Assembly (NCBI GenBank): GCA_913064945.1
Contig: CAJYAN010000006.1
Span: forward strand, 167,391-231,390
Direction of reading: 5' to 3'
Source of the DNA: an uncultured Gammaproteobacteria bacterium
Lineage (GTDB): Bacteria > Pseudomonadota > Gammaproteobacteria > UBA6429 > Thiohalophilaceae
DNA length: 64,000 nt
This document shows, piece after piece, positions 1-7,788 of the stretch. The notes below the pieces were generated by a model. That model did not search any database. It was given only the letters and a program-made list of their open reading frames with translations, and was not told the DNA's origin. Each line of letters begins with the position of its first letter. Within the stretch, counting starts at the first letter, position 1. The translations under genes were made by a program, and so were the position numbers.

Positions 1-204
1 TCAACTGCCATTGAAGAACTCGATTATGAGTCTCTTGACTATGAAGATGCCTGTGGTCGTAATCCTGTGAACGGACTTTTATATCTGGCCAGACAAAAAC
101 ACCTGCATATTAAAACCCTCGACCTGCGCAATTCCGGCGACACAGCGGGGCCGCAGGATCAGGTCGTCGGCTACGGTGCCTATGTGGCGACTTTGGAGGA
201 ATAA
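1..204 (+). CDS. Memo-family protein (AmmeMemoRadiSam system protein B), 3' end
   Basis: The reading frame is open from base 1 and stops with TAA at 202-204, so only the last 67 residues are present. The tail contains ACGRNPVNGLL, typical of the C-terminal part of Memo-family proteins, which share a fold with LigB-type dioxygenases. It ends five bases before an AMMECR1 gene, and the Memo/AMMECR1 pairing (often with a radical SAM protein) is a known conserved neighbourhood, which supports the call. The biochemical role of this trio is not settled. The 5' part lies outside the window. Confidence 0.8.
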   Translation, partial: STAIEELDYESLDYEDACGRNPVNGLLYLARQKHLHIKTLDLRNSGDTAGPQDQVVGYGAYVATLEE

Positions 205-209
205 CCAAC

Positions 210-773
210 GTGTTCAATGCAGCAGACAAAAAACAACTCCTGGACCTGGCCAGGGCCTCTGTTCAGTATGGCCTGGAAAACGGTAACGTCATTACCGTAA
301 CGCTGGGCAACTATCCAGTACATTTACAGGAGGCCCATGCCAGTTTTGTAACCTTACTCCTCAATAACGAACTTCGTGGTTGTATCGGTTCACTCGATGC
401 CCATAAGCCCCTGGTGCTCGACGTGGCCGACAATGCCTATGCCGCCGCCTATCGCGACCCGCGGTTTGCACCCGTCAGTGAAGCGGAATATCCCCAACTG
501 CAATATCACATCTCCGTACTCAGTCCAACGGAACCCATATCGTTCACCTCGGAGCAGGAACTATTGAGGCAACTCCGTCCTGGTATCGATGGACTGATAC
601 TTTCTGAGCAGGGTCATCGTGGGACATTTTTGCCCTCGGTATGGGAAAGCTTACCAACAGCAAAAGAATTCCTCTCGCAGCTAAAACAAAAAGCAGGTCT
701 ACCCGGCGATTACTGGTCGGACACCCTAAGCGTTGATCGGTATACCGTGGAAAGCATTGAAGAAGAAAGCTGA
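210..773 (+). CDS. AMMECR1 domain protein (AmmeMemoRadiSam system protein A)
   Basis: A 187-residue protein that is essentially one AMMECR1 domain. The family signature LRGCIG is at residues 55-60, and the length fits bacterial members. The start is GTG at 210, five bases after the stop of the Memo-family gene, whose last codons supply a GGAGGA ribosome site, so the two are probably translated together. No signal peptide or membrane segment is seen, so it is cytosolic. Function in bacteria is unknown; the co-occurrence with Memo and radical SAM proteins suggests a shared modification pathway, which is inference. It converges on the next gene. Confidence 0.85.
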   Translation: MFNAADKKQLLDLARASVQYGLENGNVITVTLGNYPVHLQEAHASFVTLLLNNELRGCIGSLDAHKPLVLDVADNAYAAAYRDPRFAPVSEAEYPQLQYHISVLSPTEPISFTSEQELLRQLRPGIDGLILSEQGHRGTFLPSVWESLPTAKEFLSQLKQKAGLPGDYWSDTLSVDRYTVESIEEES

Positions 774-829
774 CATAGACGTACAACGGGCTTTTTTCCA
801 GGACAGGGTCTATTACCTTGCTTCATGGA

Positions 830-1705
830 CTATCGACACTGGCCAAGGGATCCCGTTTGACACTCCCTGCCATCGATCCAGATGGCATGATCCAGTTTGG
901 CCTGGCTGAAATCCGCCTGTTCGATCGTGGCCCCGGTTAAATCTGCATAACTTAAATCGGCCTGGTTAAAAATGGCCTGGCTCAAATCCGCATTACGGAG
1001 CGAGGCGCCTTTCAAGCTCGCCTGACTAAAGTCCACCAGACGCAGGTGCGCCCCACCGAGGTCGGCATAGGAGAGTTTGGCCCCTTGCAGATTGGAGGCA
1101 TATAAATTCGCGCCACTGAGGTCGCTGCTCTCCATGATGGCGGCGGTAAAATTCTGATTCAGTTTTTGCAGGCCCGCCATGCGACAGTGGCTCCAGTTGA
1201 CATTCGGTGCCGCGGGGGCCTCACAGTTGGCCACCGGGGCTACCGGGTCCGGTTGCCATGAAAGTGCGGCATAGATAATGATACCGATAAGCAAGACCAG
1301 GCTACCGAGCGCAGTCCACTGATTATTGCGTCGTGCGCGGACATCCCGCATGGTGATCTCACGATTGAAGCGATACTCAACCGATTCATACGGTTCACCC
1401 TCTCGCCGTTCCCGACCTTCGGTCTCTCCTCTGGCATCGGCGCGACGTTCAGTGCGCCGTTCATCCGCCCAGCGACGGGCGGCGGCGATACGCTCTTTGC
1501 GATCGGGGTCATCCCTGGCCGCCAGCAATACCTCGGGGATCAGGCTGCGTACGGCGCGAAGCTTTTGCCAGGTCTCTTTATCATGACTGACCTCATCATC
1601 CGGTTTATAGCGCCCCAGGAGCAGCTCCTGCTTGATCTGACCTGCTGGGAAGGGGCCCTCAATCTCACCATTATGTCGGATATACCAGGCATGGGGGGTA
1701 CTCAT
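830..1705 (-). CDS. GYF_2/DUF4339-type plus pentapeptide-repeat membrane protein
   Basis: The 291-residue protein has three visible parts. Residues 6-50 look like a GYF_2/DUF4339 domain (WYIRHNGEIEGPF, then a W near 46). Residues 65-128 are a highly charged Arg/Glu linker. A single hydrophobic helix lies at 131-150, and the C-terminal 190-275 is a run of pentapeptide repeats of A(D/N)Lxx type, predicted to form a right-handed square beta-helix. With no N-terminal signal, the GYF-like part should be cytosolic and the helix periplasmic, if the topology is N-in. Divergent from fliK, with a 114-base shared upstream region. No specific function is known; a binding scaffold is a guess. Confidence 0.6.
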   Translation of the reverse strand: MSTPHAWYIRHNGEIEGPFPAGQIKQELLLGRYKPDDEVSHDKETWQKLRAVRSLIPEVLLAARDDPDRKERIAAARRWADERRTERRADARGETEGRERREGEPYESVEYRFNREITMRDVRARRNNQWTALGSLVLLIGIIIYAALSWQPDPVAPVANCEAPAAPNVNWSHCRMAGLQKLNQNFTAAIMESSDLSGANLYASNLQGAKLSYADLGGAHLRLVDFSQASLKGASLRNADLSQAIFNQADLSYADLTGATIEQADFSQAKLDHAIWIDGRECQTGSLGQCR

Positions 1706-1745
1706 TGAATCTTGTGCCTCTATGATTATTCTTTATTTCTGGCTA

Positions 1746-1772
1746 TAAACTACCGGCCATTTCAGACGATAA
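1746..1772 (+). promoter_or_regulatory. Sigma-28 (FliA) promoter upstream of fliK
   Basis: TAAA at 1746-1749, a 15-base spacer, then GACGATAA at 1765-1772. The enterobacterial FliA consensus is TAAA-N15-GCCGATAA, so only one base of the -10 differs. It lies 48 bases before the fliK start. The FliA gene itself is at 13.1-13.8 kb. Confidence 0.75.
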
Positions 1773-1819
1773 CATTAATATCTATGTTTAATATCGGCAA
1801 ATTATTAATTTAGTTCAAT

Positions 1820-3205
1820 ATGGATATAAAAGGACTCCTGGGTATTCCCATCGAGAATCCCCCGGCAACCAGCCGGATGGATACCTCGACCATACACCCG
1901 ACACTGCCGACGACGGCTACCAGCCCCACCGGTGCGCAGGGGCTGAGTCGTGTCTGGCAGGTGGGCGCAATATTGCAGCTGCTGGTGACGCAGGTGGAAG
2001 GCAAAAACGTCAGCCTGGCCCTGCAGCAACTAGGGGCTGACCTTCCCTTGCTACTGACAACCACGAACCTGCCACTAACAGCCGGCCAGCAAATTGTTGC
2101 TCGGGTGACAGGGGGCCTGCAAAATCCCAGCCTGCAGCTGGTCCAGCTCAACCAATCGCCACAGGATATCCTCTCTCAGACCCTGCGCCTGCAATTGCCA
2201 CAACAGCAAGCGCTATCGCCAATGCTGGCCAACATCAATTGGGCCGCCAGGCAATTGCCCATGCAACAGACCGGACTCAGTTCACCGCTGCCACCCCAGG
2301 TAATGGAACTTGCCAATCGACTGGTCGAAAGTCTACCCAACAGCCAGCAGTTGCGTGATCCAAACCAGCTCTTCAAGGCCATGCATCTGAGCGGACAGTT
2401 TCTCGAACACAGCCTGATGAACCGACTCACGGGGCAACCCCATTTTAACCCGGAGCAGGATGTCCGCGCCCAGTTACTGCGTCTGGCACAGGCCCTGCGC
2501 TTGCAAGTCGGTCTGCCGCCAGGCCCTGGCAGGCCCGCGACGCAACCTGGCCATGCGACAACTCCCCCTCTGGCCACGGCCACTGCCCCGCAGGCAGTGG
2601 CCAGTCCGGAGACTAATAAAGCAACTATTAGCACATCGACAACAACTGCCTCCACCACCGTGCCCTCGGCTGAATCTCGACAGACCGCCCAGTCAGAGGC
2701 CGCCCGCCACGCCAGTCTCTCGACACTGACAGATACCAAACTAATGCCGGATGAACTCTTAAAACAGGTAGATGGCGTATTGGCACGAATGCAAAGCCAG
2801 CAATTACAGTCACTACAGGCGGAGCAACAGGGGCGTCATATGTGGATGATGGAACTCCCCGTCAAGCATGAAAATGGCATCGATCTCTTTGACCTGCGGC
2901 TGCAGCGTGACGGGCACAACGGACAACCGCGCGAGCAGGAACAAAGCTGGTCGATGACCCTGGCCTTTGATCTGGAGGGACTCGGCCCAATACGGGTCAA
3001 AGTCAGTCTGACCGGAGAGGCGATTACGGCAAATTTCTGGACCGAGTTACCCGATACCCGACGTCTCTTTCATGAGCATATTGAACACTTACGGCACCGC
3101 CTGAATCATTCCGGTCTGGAGGTAAATGAACTCAGCTGCAAGTGTGGTATCCCGCCAGAACCCGGCCCCTTGCGTGACTCACGACTGCTGGATGAACGTG
3201 CATGA
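1820..3205 (+). CDS. fliK: Flagellar hook-length control protein FliK
   Basis: 461 residues. FliK measures hook length during export and triggers the FlhB specificity switch. The layout fits: a long low-complexity N-terminal and middle part rich in Gln, Pro, Thr and Ala (residues about 20-300), followed by a compact C-terminal Flg_hook-like domain at about 335-435 containing LDLRLQRDG-like and GPIRVKVSLTG segments. The C-terminal domain is the part that contacts FlhB in characterised systems. Preceded by a sigma-28 promoter and overlapping the next gene by four bases (ATGA), so it is co-translated with a FlhB C-terminal homologue. The start ATG at 1820 lacks a strong ribosome site. Confidence 0.85.
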   Translation: MDIKGLLGIPIENPPATSRMDTSTIHPTLPTTATSPTGAQGLSRVWQVGAILQLLVTQVEGKNVSLALQQLGADLPLLLTTTNLPLTAGQQIVARVTGGLQNPSLQLVQLNQSPQDILSQTLRLQLPQQQALSPMLANINWAARQLPMQQTGLSSPLPPQVMELANRLVESLPNSQQLRDPNQLFKAMHLSGQFLEHSLMNRLTGQPHFNPEQDVRAQLLRLAQALRLQVGLPPGPGRPATQPGHATTPPLATATAPQAVASPETNKATISTSTTTASTTVPSAESRQTAQSEAARHASLSTLTDTKLMPDELLKQVDGVLARMQSQQLQSLQAEQQGRHMWMMELPVKHENGIDLFDLRLQRDGHNGQPREQEQSWSMTLAFDLEGLGPIRVKVSLTGEAITANFWTELPDTRRLFHEHIEHLRHRLNHSGLEVNELSCKCGIPPEPGPLRDSRLLDERA

Positions 3206-3492
3206 ATGACAAAAACCTGACACAACCGACCCTCGCCGTTGCCCTGCACTATGACGAGGAACACGCGCCACGTGTCACCGCCAAGGGTGCCGGTGACCTG
3301 GCCGAACAGATCCTGGCCGTCGCTCGTGCGAATAATATACCGTTGAAGGAAAGCCCCGAACTGGTACAGGTACTTTCGCACCTGGAGCTTGGACAGGAGA
3401 TCCCGCCCGCCCTCTATCTGGCGGTCGCCGAAATCATTGCCTTTGCCTATCTGCTAAAGGGTAAAGTACCCAAAAACTATCAACAGGAATAA
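3202..3492 (+). CDS. Stand-alone FlhB C-terminal-domain homologue (FhlB/YlqH type)
   Basis: A 96-residue protein matching the cytoplasmic switch domain of FlhB/YscU: AVALHYDEE..PRVTAKGAGDLAEQI near the start and ELGQEIPPALYLAVAEIIAFAY near the end, which parallels the same region of full-length FlhB encoded at 18.2-19.3 kb. It has no membrane part and no NPTH autocleavage motif; it begins about where the post-cleavage fragment of FlhB would begin. Overlap of four bases with fliK links it to hook-length control. Similar small proteins (FhlB, FlhX) are known to substitute partly for the FlhB C-terminal fragment; that role here is inferred. Confidence 0.85.
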   Translation: MNDKNLTQPTLAVALHYDEEHAPRVTAKGAGDLAEQILAVARANNIPLKESPELVQVLSHLELGQEIPPALYLAVAEIIAFAYLLKGKVPKNYQQE

Positions 3493-3516
3493 TACCATCA
3501 GACCACGGAGCAGGTT

Positions 3517-3975
3517 TTGAGACTGGATAGCACCCCATATAGCCCTGAAGCAAGACGCCGCCTGATTCGATTGCTGAAAAAGCTGTCCTTATTCTCTGGT
3601 TTGCACGATCATGAGTTTGTGCATCTCTGTGAGCTTTGTAACGGCAAGAGCTATGTAAAGGACGATTATGTTTTTCATCAGGGCGATCACAGCCATAGCC
3701 TGTTTATTCTGCTCTCCGGAAAAGTGCAACTTTCCATCGACGACGATGTAATGCTTTATGCCGCCTTGCCGGGAGATTTTTTTGGCGAAATTGGCTTTAT
3801 CACGCAGGGGCTACGAGCGGCATCCGCACAGGTCATCACTGACAGTGTCATCATGGAAATTTATAACGGGGACTACAATTTGTTACTGGGCCAGCAACCG
3901 CGTATTAGCGCCATCATGATGCAGCATATTGCCGAAAACCTGGCGCAGCATCTTATACGCCGTAATAAGTCATAA
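3517..3975 (+). CDS. Cyclic-nucleotide-binding-domain protein without a DNA-binding domain
   Basis: 152 residues, almost all one cNMP-binding (Crp/Fnr sensor) beta-roll at about 20-135: HQGDHSHSLFILLSGKVQL and LPGDFFGEIGF are the typical Gly-turn and phosphate-binding-cassette-like stretches. The cassette lacks the usual RxA pattern exactly, so the ligand is uncertain. There is no helix-turn-helix, so it is not a transcription factor by itself. The start is TTG at 3517 behind GGAGCAGG; the gene lies 24 bases after the fhlB-like gene and so probably belongs to the fliK transcript. Its role in flagellar control is unknown. Confidence 0.7.
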   Translation: MRLDSTPYSPEARRRLIRLLKKLSLFSGLHDHEFVHLCELCNGKSYVKDDYVFHQGDHSHSLFILLSGKVQLSIDDDVMLYAALPGDFFGEIGFITQGLRAASAQVITDSVIMEIYNGDYNLLLGQQPRISAIMMQHIAENLAQHLIRRNKS

Positions 3976-4137
3976 ATACATCGCCAAGGCACCAGGAGGC
4001 GACGCTGAGTTATAAAAATCTTTAAACTTGCCAAGGTAACGTGTAACGCTGTTGTCGCTACTCGTTACTTGTGAAGCAGACGTGAACGTAAATTGAAAAT
4101 GCAAAGATTTTTTTACGTGGCAGAGAACCTTCCGGGC

Positions 4138-4542
4138 TCAACTGGCTTTATCCAGCCTGCTCATGAGATCAATAAGATGGGCCTCATTTTCACTGACACC
4201 ACAACTCTCCACCAGGTCTTCTATGCTGGCACCGTGTTCTGCCATACGAATTGCCTGTTCATATGGCTGATTGGCGGACTCGTAGATATGCACCTGTTCC
4301 TGGCGCTCAGACAGGTGCTTCTGTCGGCGTTCCATCTCCAGAACACGTTCACCCATACCCAGTGCTGCCGAAGTCAGGGCACGCATTTGCTTGCGTAAAT
4401 CGTTATGCCGTATTTGTTGCTGGTGTAACCTGGCCGATAACCGCCACAACAAAAAAAATGACACGACAACGGCCAGACACAACAGGCTAACGATGAGAGT
4501 CAAATCACGGTGCTGTAGAAAGGTGATCAGGTTATTTTCCAT
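4138..4542 (-). CDS. DUF2802 family membrane-anchored protein of the flagellar cluster
   Basis: 134 residues with one N-terminal transmembrane helix at about 15-36, a coiled-coil-like charged stretch (about 38-85) and a C-terminal DUF2802-like part that resembles a small helix-turn-helix (DLVESCGVSENEAHLIDLM). DUF2802 proteins sit at this place, after cheW, in Pseudomonas-type flagellar clusters; their function is unknown. Its ATG directly follows the stop of the 60-residue gene before it (TAAATG), so the genes are coupled. It is the last gene of the large minus-strand block and converges on the cNMP-domain gene. Confidence 0.75.
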   Translation of the reverse strand: MENNLITFLQHRDLTLIVSLLCLAVVVSFFLLWRLSARLHQQQIRHNDLRKQMRALTSAALGMGERVLEMERRQKHLSERQEQVHIYESANQPYEQAIRMAEHGASIEDLVESCGVSENEAHLIDLMSRLDKAS

Positions 4543-4725
4543 TTATACATACTCATCAATATGCGAGGGATCGTCATGACCCTCATCACTATTCGCTTCG
4601 TCGTTATTGTCCTGACCTGGCCGGTGTCGCGGCATTTGTCGGCGGCCATCTCCCGGCTTAATGGGCCGCGTCTCCCCCGTTGGCCATACCGGCACCTGGG
4701 GACGTATCTCACCAATTCCAGCCAT
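4543..4725 (-). CDS. Small 60-residue protein between cheW and DUF2802
   Basis: A short hydrophilic protein that begins MAGIGEIRPQVPVWP and has a low-complexity tail rich in Asp, Asn, Arg and Pro. It is supported as a real gene by a strong ribosome site (GGAGGC, six bases before ATG), the tight fit between cheW (34 bases) and the DUF2802 gene (stop and start adjacent), and a sequence bias unlike random frames. No domain is recognised. The position suggests a part in chemotaxis array or flagellar pole organisation; this is inference from context only. Confidence 0.55.
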   Translation of the reverse strand: MAGIGEIRPQVPVWPTGETRPIKPGDGRRQMPRHRPGQDNNDEANSDEGHDDPSHIDEYV

Positions 4726-4758
4726 CGTATTGCCTCCCTGGCATACAGGGTCGCCGTC

Positions 4759-5238
4759 TTATAAGGCGGCCACCTCCTGCCACTGTTCATCAGACAACAA
4801 TTTGTTAACGTCCACCAGGATCAATAATTCCTCTCCCTGATTGGAGACACCCTGAATATACTTGGAGCTTTCATCATTACCAACGTTGGGGGCAACTTCA
4901 ATATCGGAACCACGCAGGTCTGCTACTTCGGCGACACTATCAACCAGGATACCAATCACCTGGTTCTGCGATTCAATGATCACAATTCGGGTAGCATCGT
5001 CCGGTTCCTGTGGGACCAGACCAAAGCGCTTACGTGAATCGATCACCGTGACGACATTGCCACGCAAATTAATTATCCCCAGGACATAATCCGGCGCACC
5101 GGGCACCGGGGCGATCTCCGTCATTCGCAGGACTTCCTGGACCTGCATGACCTCAATACCGTACTTTTCATTATCAAGAAAAAAGGTCACCCACTGTGTA
5201 ATGGGATCGTTGCTGGTTTCCACCGCATGCTTACTCAT
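4759..5238 (-). CDS. cheW: Chemotaxis coupling protein CheW
   Basis: CheW bridges chemoreceptors and CheA in the membrane-associated array. The 159-residue protein is one CheW domain: WVTFFLDNEKYGIEVMQVQEVL, then GIINLRGNVVTVIDSRKRFG, and a C-terminal IGILVDSVAEV segment, all standard. The start at 5238 (MSKHAV) is chosen over one eight codons upstream because GAGGAGA lies at the right distance before it. A sigma-28 type promoter precedes it at 5277-5304. It follows the second cheW-like gene after 97 bases. Confidence 0.92.
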   Translation of the reverse strand: MSKHAVETSNDPITQWVTFFLDNEKYGIEVMQVQEVLRMTEIAPVPGAPDYVLGIINLRGNVVTVIDSRKRFGLVPQEPDDATRIVIIESQNQVIGILVDSVAEVADLRGSDIEVAPNVGNDESSKYIQGVSNQGEELLILVDVNKLLSDEQWQEVAAL

Positions 5239-5276
5239 ACCCGCGTCTCCTCTGGGTGTCATTCCGTAGTGTCAAA

Positions 5277-5304
5277 ATATCGGCAAATTCGGTCAATATC
5301 TTTA
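5277..5304 (-). promoter_or_regulatory. Probable sigma-28 promoter of cheW
   Basis: On the minus strand TAAA (5301-5304), 16-base spacer, GCCGATAT (5277-5284). The -10 is closer to the FliA consensus than the other sites, but the spacer is one base longer than the usual 15. It lies 38 bases before the cheW start. Confidence 0.55.
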
Positions 5305-5334
5305 GTTTTTGCATGATTTATGCCAATTTGTTTA

Positions 5335-6090
5335 TTAACGCCGGTGAGAACCATCTTTGAGCATGGCGGAGAAAGCCTCGCCATCGATTAGGGCGCACAT
5401 GTGATCGACCACTGTACCGGCCAGCCAGGCCCGCTTGGTACGGGAGGTTCGCCAGCGCACCTGATCTGGTTGCAGGGTGATGACCTCGTTGACCTCATCA
5501 CAGGCCAGTCCCCAGCGATGTTCATCGATTAATACCACTCGCTTGACCCGCGCCCTGGGGTCGTCACCGGTCAATTGACCCAGCTTTTCTACTGGTAACA
5601 CCAGGCGAGCGGTATCAATGACCGGAATACTCTTTTCCAGATGCTGCATTAAACCCATATAAAAGTCGGCATGCCCCGGCATTTCGGTGACGTCATCTTT
5701 CCACTCCACCACGCCATTCAACTCTATCAGGGGCACCGCCAGCGACAGGCCGGCGACCTTGAACAACATGGCCTGAAACGGACCTCTGGCCCATTCAGGT
5801 CGCCCGCCGCTAATCTCGGCCTCGTCCACCTCTGTGGCCGCGACGGCTGTCTGCGGGATGACCTCGACCGGCGTTTCAACGACCGGCGCTGGCGTGACCT
5901 CTGGAACGCTACGGCTTTCTTTTGCCGGGCTCAAATCAACAACGATTTCGGCCGGTGTCAGCACTGGAGGTGTAATCACTGGTAACGTTGGTGCGACGAC
6001 GGGCGGTGATGCATCGGGTTCCCGCATCAGTGATTCAAGAAACATTGAAACCGCGACTTTTTGATCGGCGAGGGGGGAATGTTCAGCCAT
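5335..6090 (-). CDS. CheW-domain protein with long N-terminal extension
   Basis: 251 residues. Residues 1-110 are low complexity, rich in Pro, Val, Thr and Glu, and residues about 112-245 are a CheW domain (FQAMLFKVAGLSLAVPLIEL, then the RVVLIDEHRWGLACDEV part). This is the second CheW gene found beside parA in Pseudomonas-type clusters. It may link the ParC-like ATPase or CheA to receptor arrays; the long Pro-rich arm may reach to another partner (inference). Its ATG overlaps the parA stop by one base (TGATG), so translation is coupled. Confidence 0.8.
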   Translation of the reverse strand: MAEHSPLADQKVAVSMFLESLMREPDASPPVVAPTLPVITPPVLTPAEIVVDLSPAKESRSVPEVTPAPVVETPVEVIPQTAVAATEVDEAEISGGRPEWARGPFQAMLFKVAGLSLAVPLIELNGVVEWKDDVTEMPGHADFYMGLMQHLEKSIPVIDTARLVLPVEKLGQLTGDDPRARVKRVVLIDEHRWGLACDEVNEVITLQPDQVRWRTSRTKRAWLAGTVVDHMCALIDGEAFSAMLKDGSHRR

Positions 6091-6878
6091 CAGGAGGTTA
6101 CCAATTGTAAGTGTCGAACATTATCGGCCTGCCCAAGCAGGCGATCCAGGAGTGCCTCATAGGCACGTGACCCCCGTGACGAGGGGACCATGATCGAGAG
6201 TGGCTTACCGACTCTGCTGGCTTCACGAAACTGAGTGTCAATAGGGATGACGGAGTCCCAGAGTTCCGTGCCAAACTGCTCGCGCATGGAGCGAAGCGCT
6301 TCCAGTGAGGCCCGCGTACGGCGGTCAAACATCGTCGGGACAATGGTGTAGATAAAGTGATGCTTACGGGCATTCAGGATCATCGCGATTGTTCTGAGCA
6401 TGCGCTCCAGGCCCTTTAAGGCCAGGAACTCTGTCTGCACCGGTAGTAACAGGTGCTCACATGCCGCTAAGGCGTTCACCATTAATATGCCTAGTAAAGG
6501 TGGACAATCGAGAATGACATATTCATAACGTGCCTCGAGTGACCGCAGACCGTTTTTCAACACCAGTCCCTTACCCTCCTGGGTACCGAGCTGTCGATCC
6601 AGCGTTGCCAACGCCGTCGAGGCCGGTAACAGGCTCAGATTTTCAAAACCGGTTGGTATGATCACATCCATAACTCGCTCGACATCCTGAAACAGCGTGT
6701 AGAGGCTTTGATCCAGGCTATCCGGGTCATGACCAAAATAGGTGGTCATTGAGCCATGGGGGTCCATATCAACGAGCAAAACCGTCTTGCCTCGCCGGGC
6801 AAGATGCCCTGCAAGTGTTACAGCGGTAGTCGTCTTGCCGACACCACCCTTCTGATTGGCGACTGCCCAAATATGCAT
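6090..6878 (-). CDS. ParA/MinD-type ATPase of the chemotaxis cluster (ParC-like)
   Basis: A 262-residue Walker ATPase. The deviant Walker A KGGVGKTT lies at residues 10-17, LLVDMDPHGS is the A' segment and YVILDCPPLLG the Walker B region. There is no partner parB gene; instead it sits between motD and the CheW genes, the position of ParC in Vibrio and its Pseudomonas homologue, where the ATPase recruits chemotaxis arrays to the flagellated pole. A polar-positioning role is therefore likely. No membrane segment. The 112 bases to motD show no clear promoter. Confidence 0.82.
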   Translation of the reverse strand: MHIWAVANQKGGVGKTTTAVTLAGHLARRGKTVLLVDMDPHGSMTTYFGHDPDSLDQSLYTLFQDVERVMDVIIPTGFENLSLLPASTALATLDRQLGTQEGKGLVLKNGLRSLEARYEYVILDCPPLLGILMVNALAACEHLLLPVQTEFLALKGLERMLRTIAMILNARKHHFIYTIVPTMFDRRTRASLEALRSMREQFGTELWDSVIPIDTQFREASRVGKPLSIMVPSSRGSRAYEALLDRLLGQADNVRHLQLVTS

Positions 6879-6990
6879 ATTTATAACTATTTGTTCTGTA
6901 GGGTTATTTGTGGAGTATCTGATCGGACTACTCTGCCAGTAATAGCGGCCACAATGCCGGATTTCTGAAGGGTATGGACACAGGTATAGT

Positions 6991-7779
6991 TTACTTGAGT
7001 TCCTCTGTCATCCGCCGGGCATGCTTATCCGCCAATATCACCACCACGACACGACGATTCGCACGACGCCCTGCCAGCGTGTCATTGGAGACTTTAGGCC
7101 GAAATTCAGCAAAGCCAATCGCGGCCATGCGTTCAGGTGCCACGCCATTATTGCTGAACAAATGCACCACACTCGCCGCCCGGGCAGCCGATAGCTCCCA
7201 GTTAGAGGGAAAAATTTTCGTACTTATTGGCACATTATCCGTATGTCCTTCGACATCAATATAATTTGGTAGTGTACGTAACACGCCGGCCAGGTCACGC
7301 AAAGGGCCGTTGGCCTCATCTTCCAGATCAGAACTACCGCTGCCAAATAAAATATTGCTGTTCATTTCGACTTCTACCCACAAGCGATTATGGTTGACGG
7401 TAATCAGTCCTTTATCGATCAGCGGCTGCATCACGGCCTCGACCCGGTCGGCAATTTCTTTCATGCGGGTTTCATTGATGCTTGGCTTGGGAGGGGCGAT
7501 CACCGGTTGTGGCTTACCGATCGCCTCCGTCTTTGTTTTCGCTGTGGTTACCTGTGACGCAGGTTCACCCAGCTGTATAGGCTTATTCGCTTTGGGCGGT
7601 GTACTGAATGCATCGACCAGGGTGTCGGATAAGACGCGATACTTACCTTCATTCACAGAAGATATTGCATACATCACGACAAAAAACGCAAATAACAGGG
7701 TTATAAAATCGGCATATGAAATTAACCAGCGTTCGTGATTATCCGTATATTCAACTCTGGATTTGCGCCGTCGTGCCAT
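6991..7779 (-). CDS. motD: Flagellar motor stator protein MotD (MotB family)
   Basis: 262 residues with a cytosolic Arg/Lys-rich N-terminus, one transmembrane helix at about 22-42 with the proton-binding region WLISYADFITLLFAFFVVMYA (Asp in YADF), and a C-terminal OmpA-like peptidoglycan-binding domain at about 140-250 (VEGHTDNVPI, NWELSAARA). Paired with motC directly upstream, nine bases apart. MotCD is the second stator of Pseudomonas-type swimmers, important under high load and on surfaces; a separate motAB pair is at 27-29 kb. The assignment as MotD rather than MotB rests on this gene order. Confidence 0.88.
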   Translation of the reverse strand: MARRRKSRVEYTDNHERWLISYADFITLLFAFFVVMYAISSVNEGKYRVLSDTLVDAFSTPPKANKPIQLGEPASQVTTAKTKTEAIGKPQPVIAPPKPSINETRMKEIADRVEAVMQPLIDKGLITVNHNRLWVEVEMNSNILFGSGSSDLEDEANGPLRDLAGVLRTLPNYIDVEGHTDNVPISTKIFPSNWELSAARAASVVHLFSNNGVAPERMAAIGFAEFRPKVSNDTLAGRRANRRVVVVILADKHARRMTEELK

Positions 7780-7788
7780 CGGCCTGCC

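Noticed and set aside
3976..4137. Inverted GTAACG/CGTTAC pair between two convergent genes as a terminator
   Set aside because: Arms are short and there is no T run; not enough to call.
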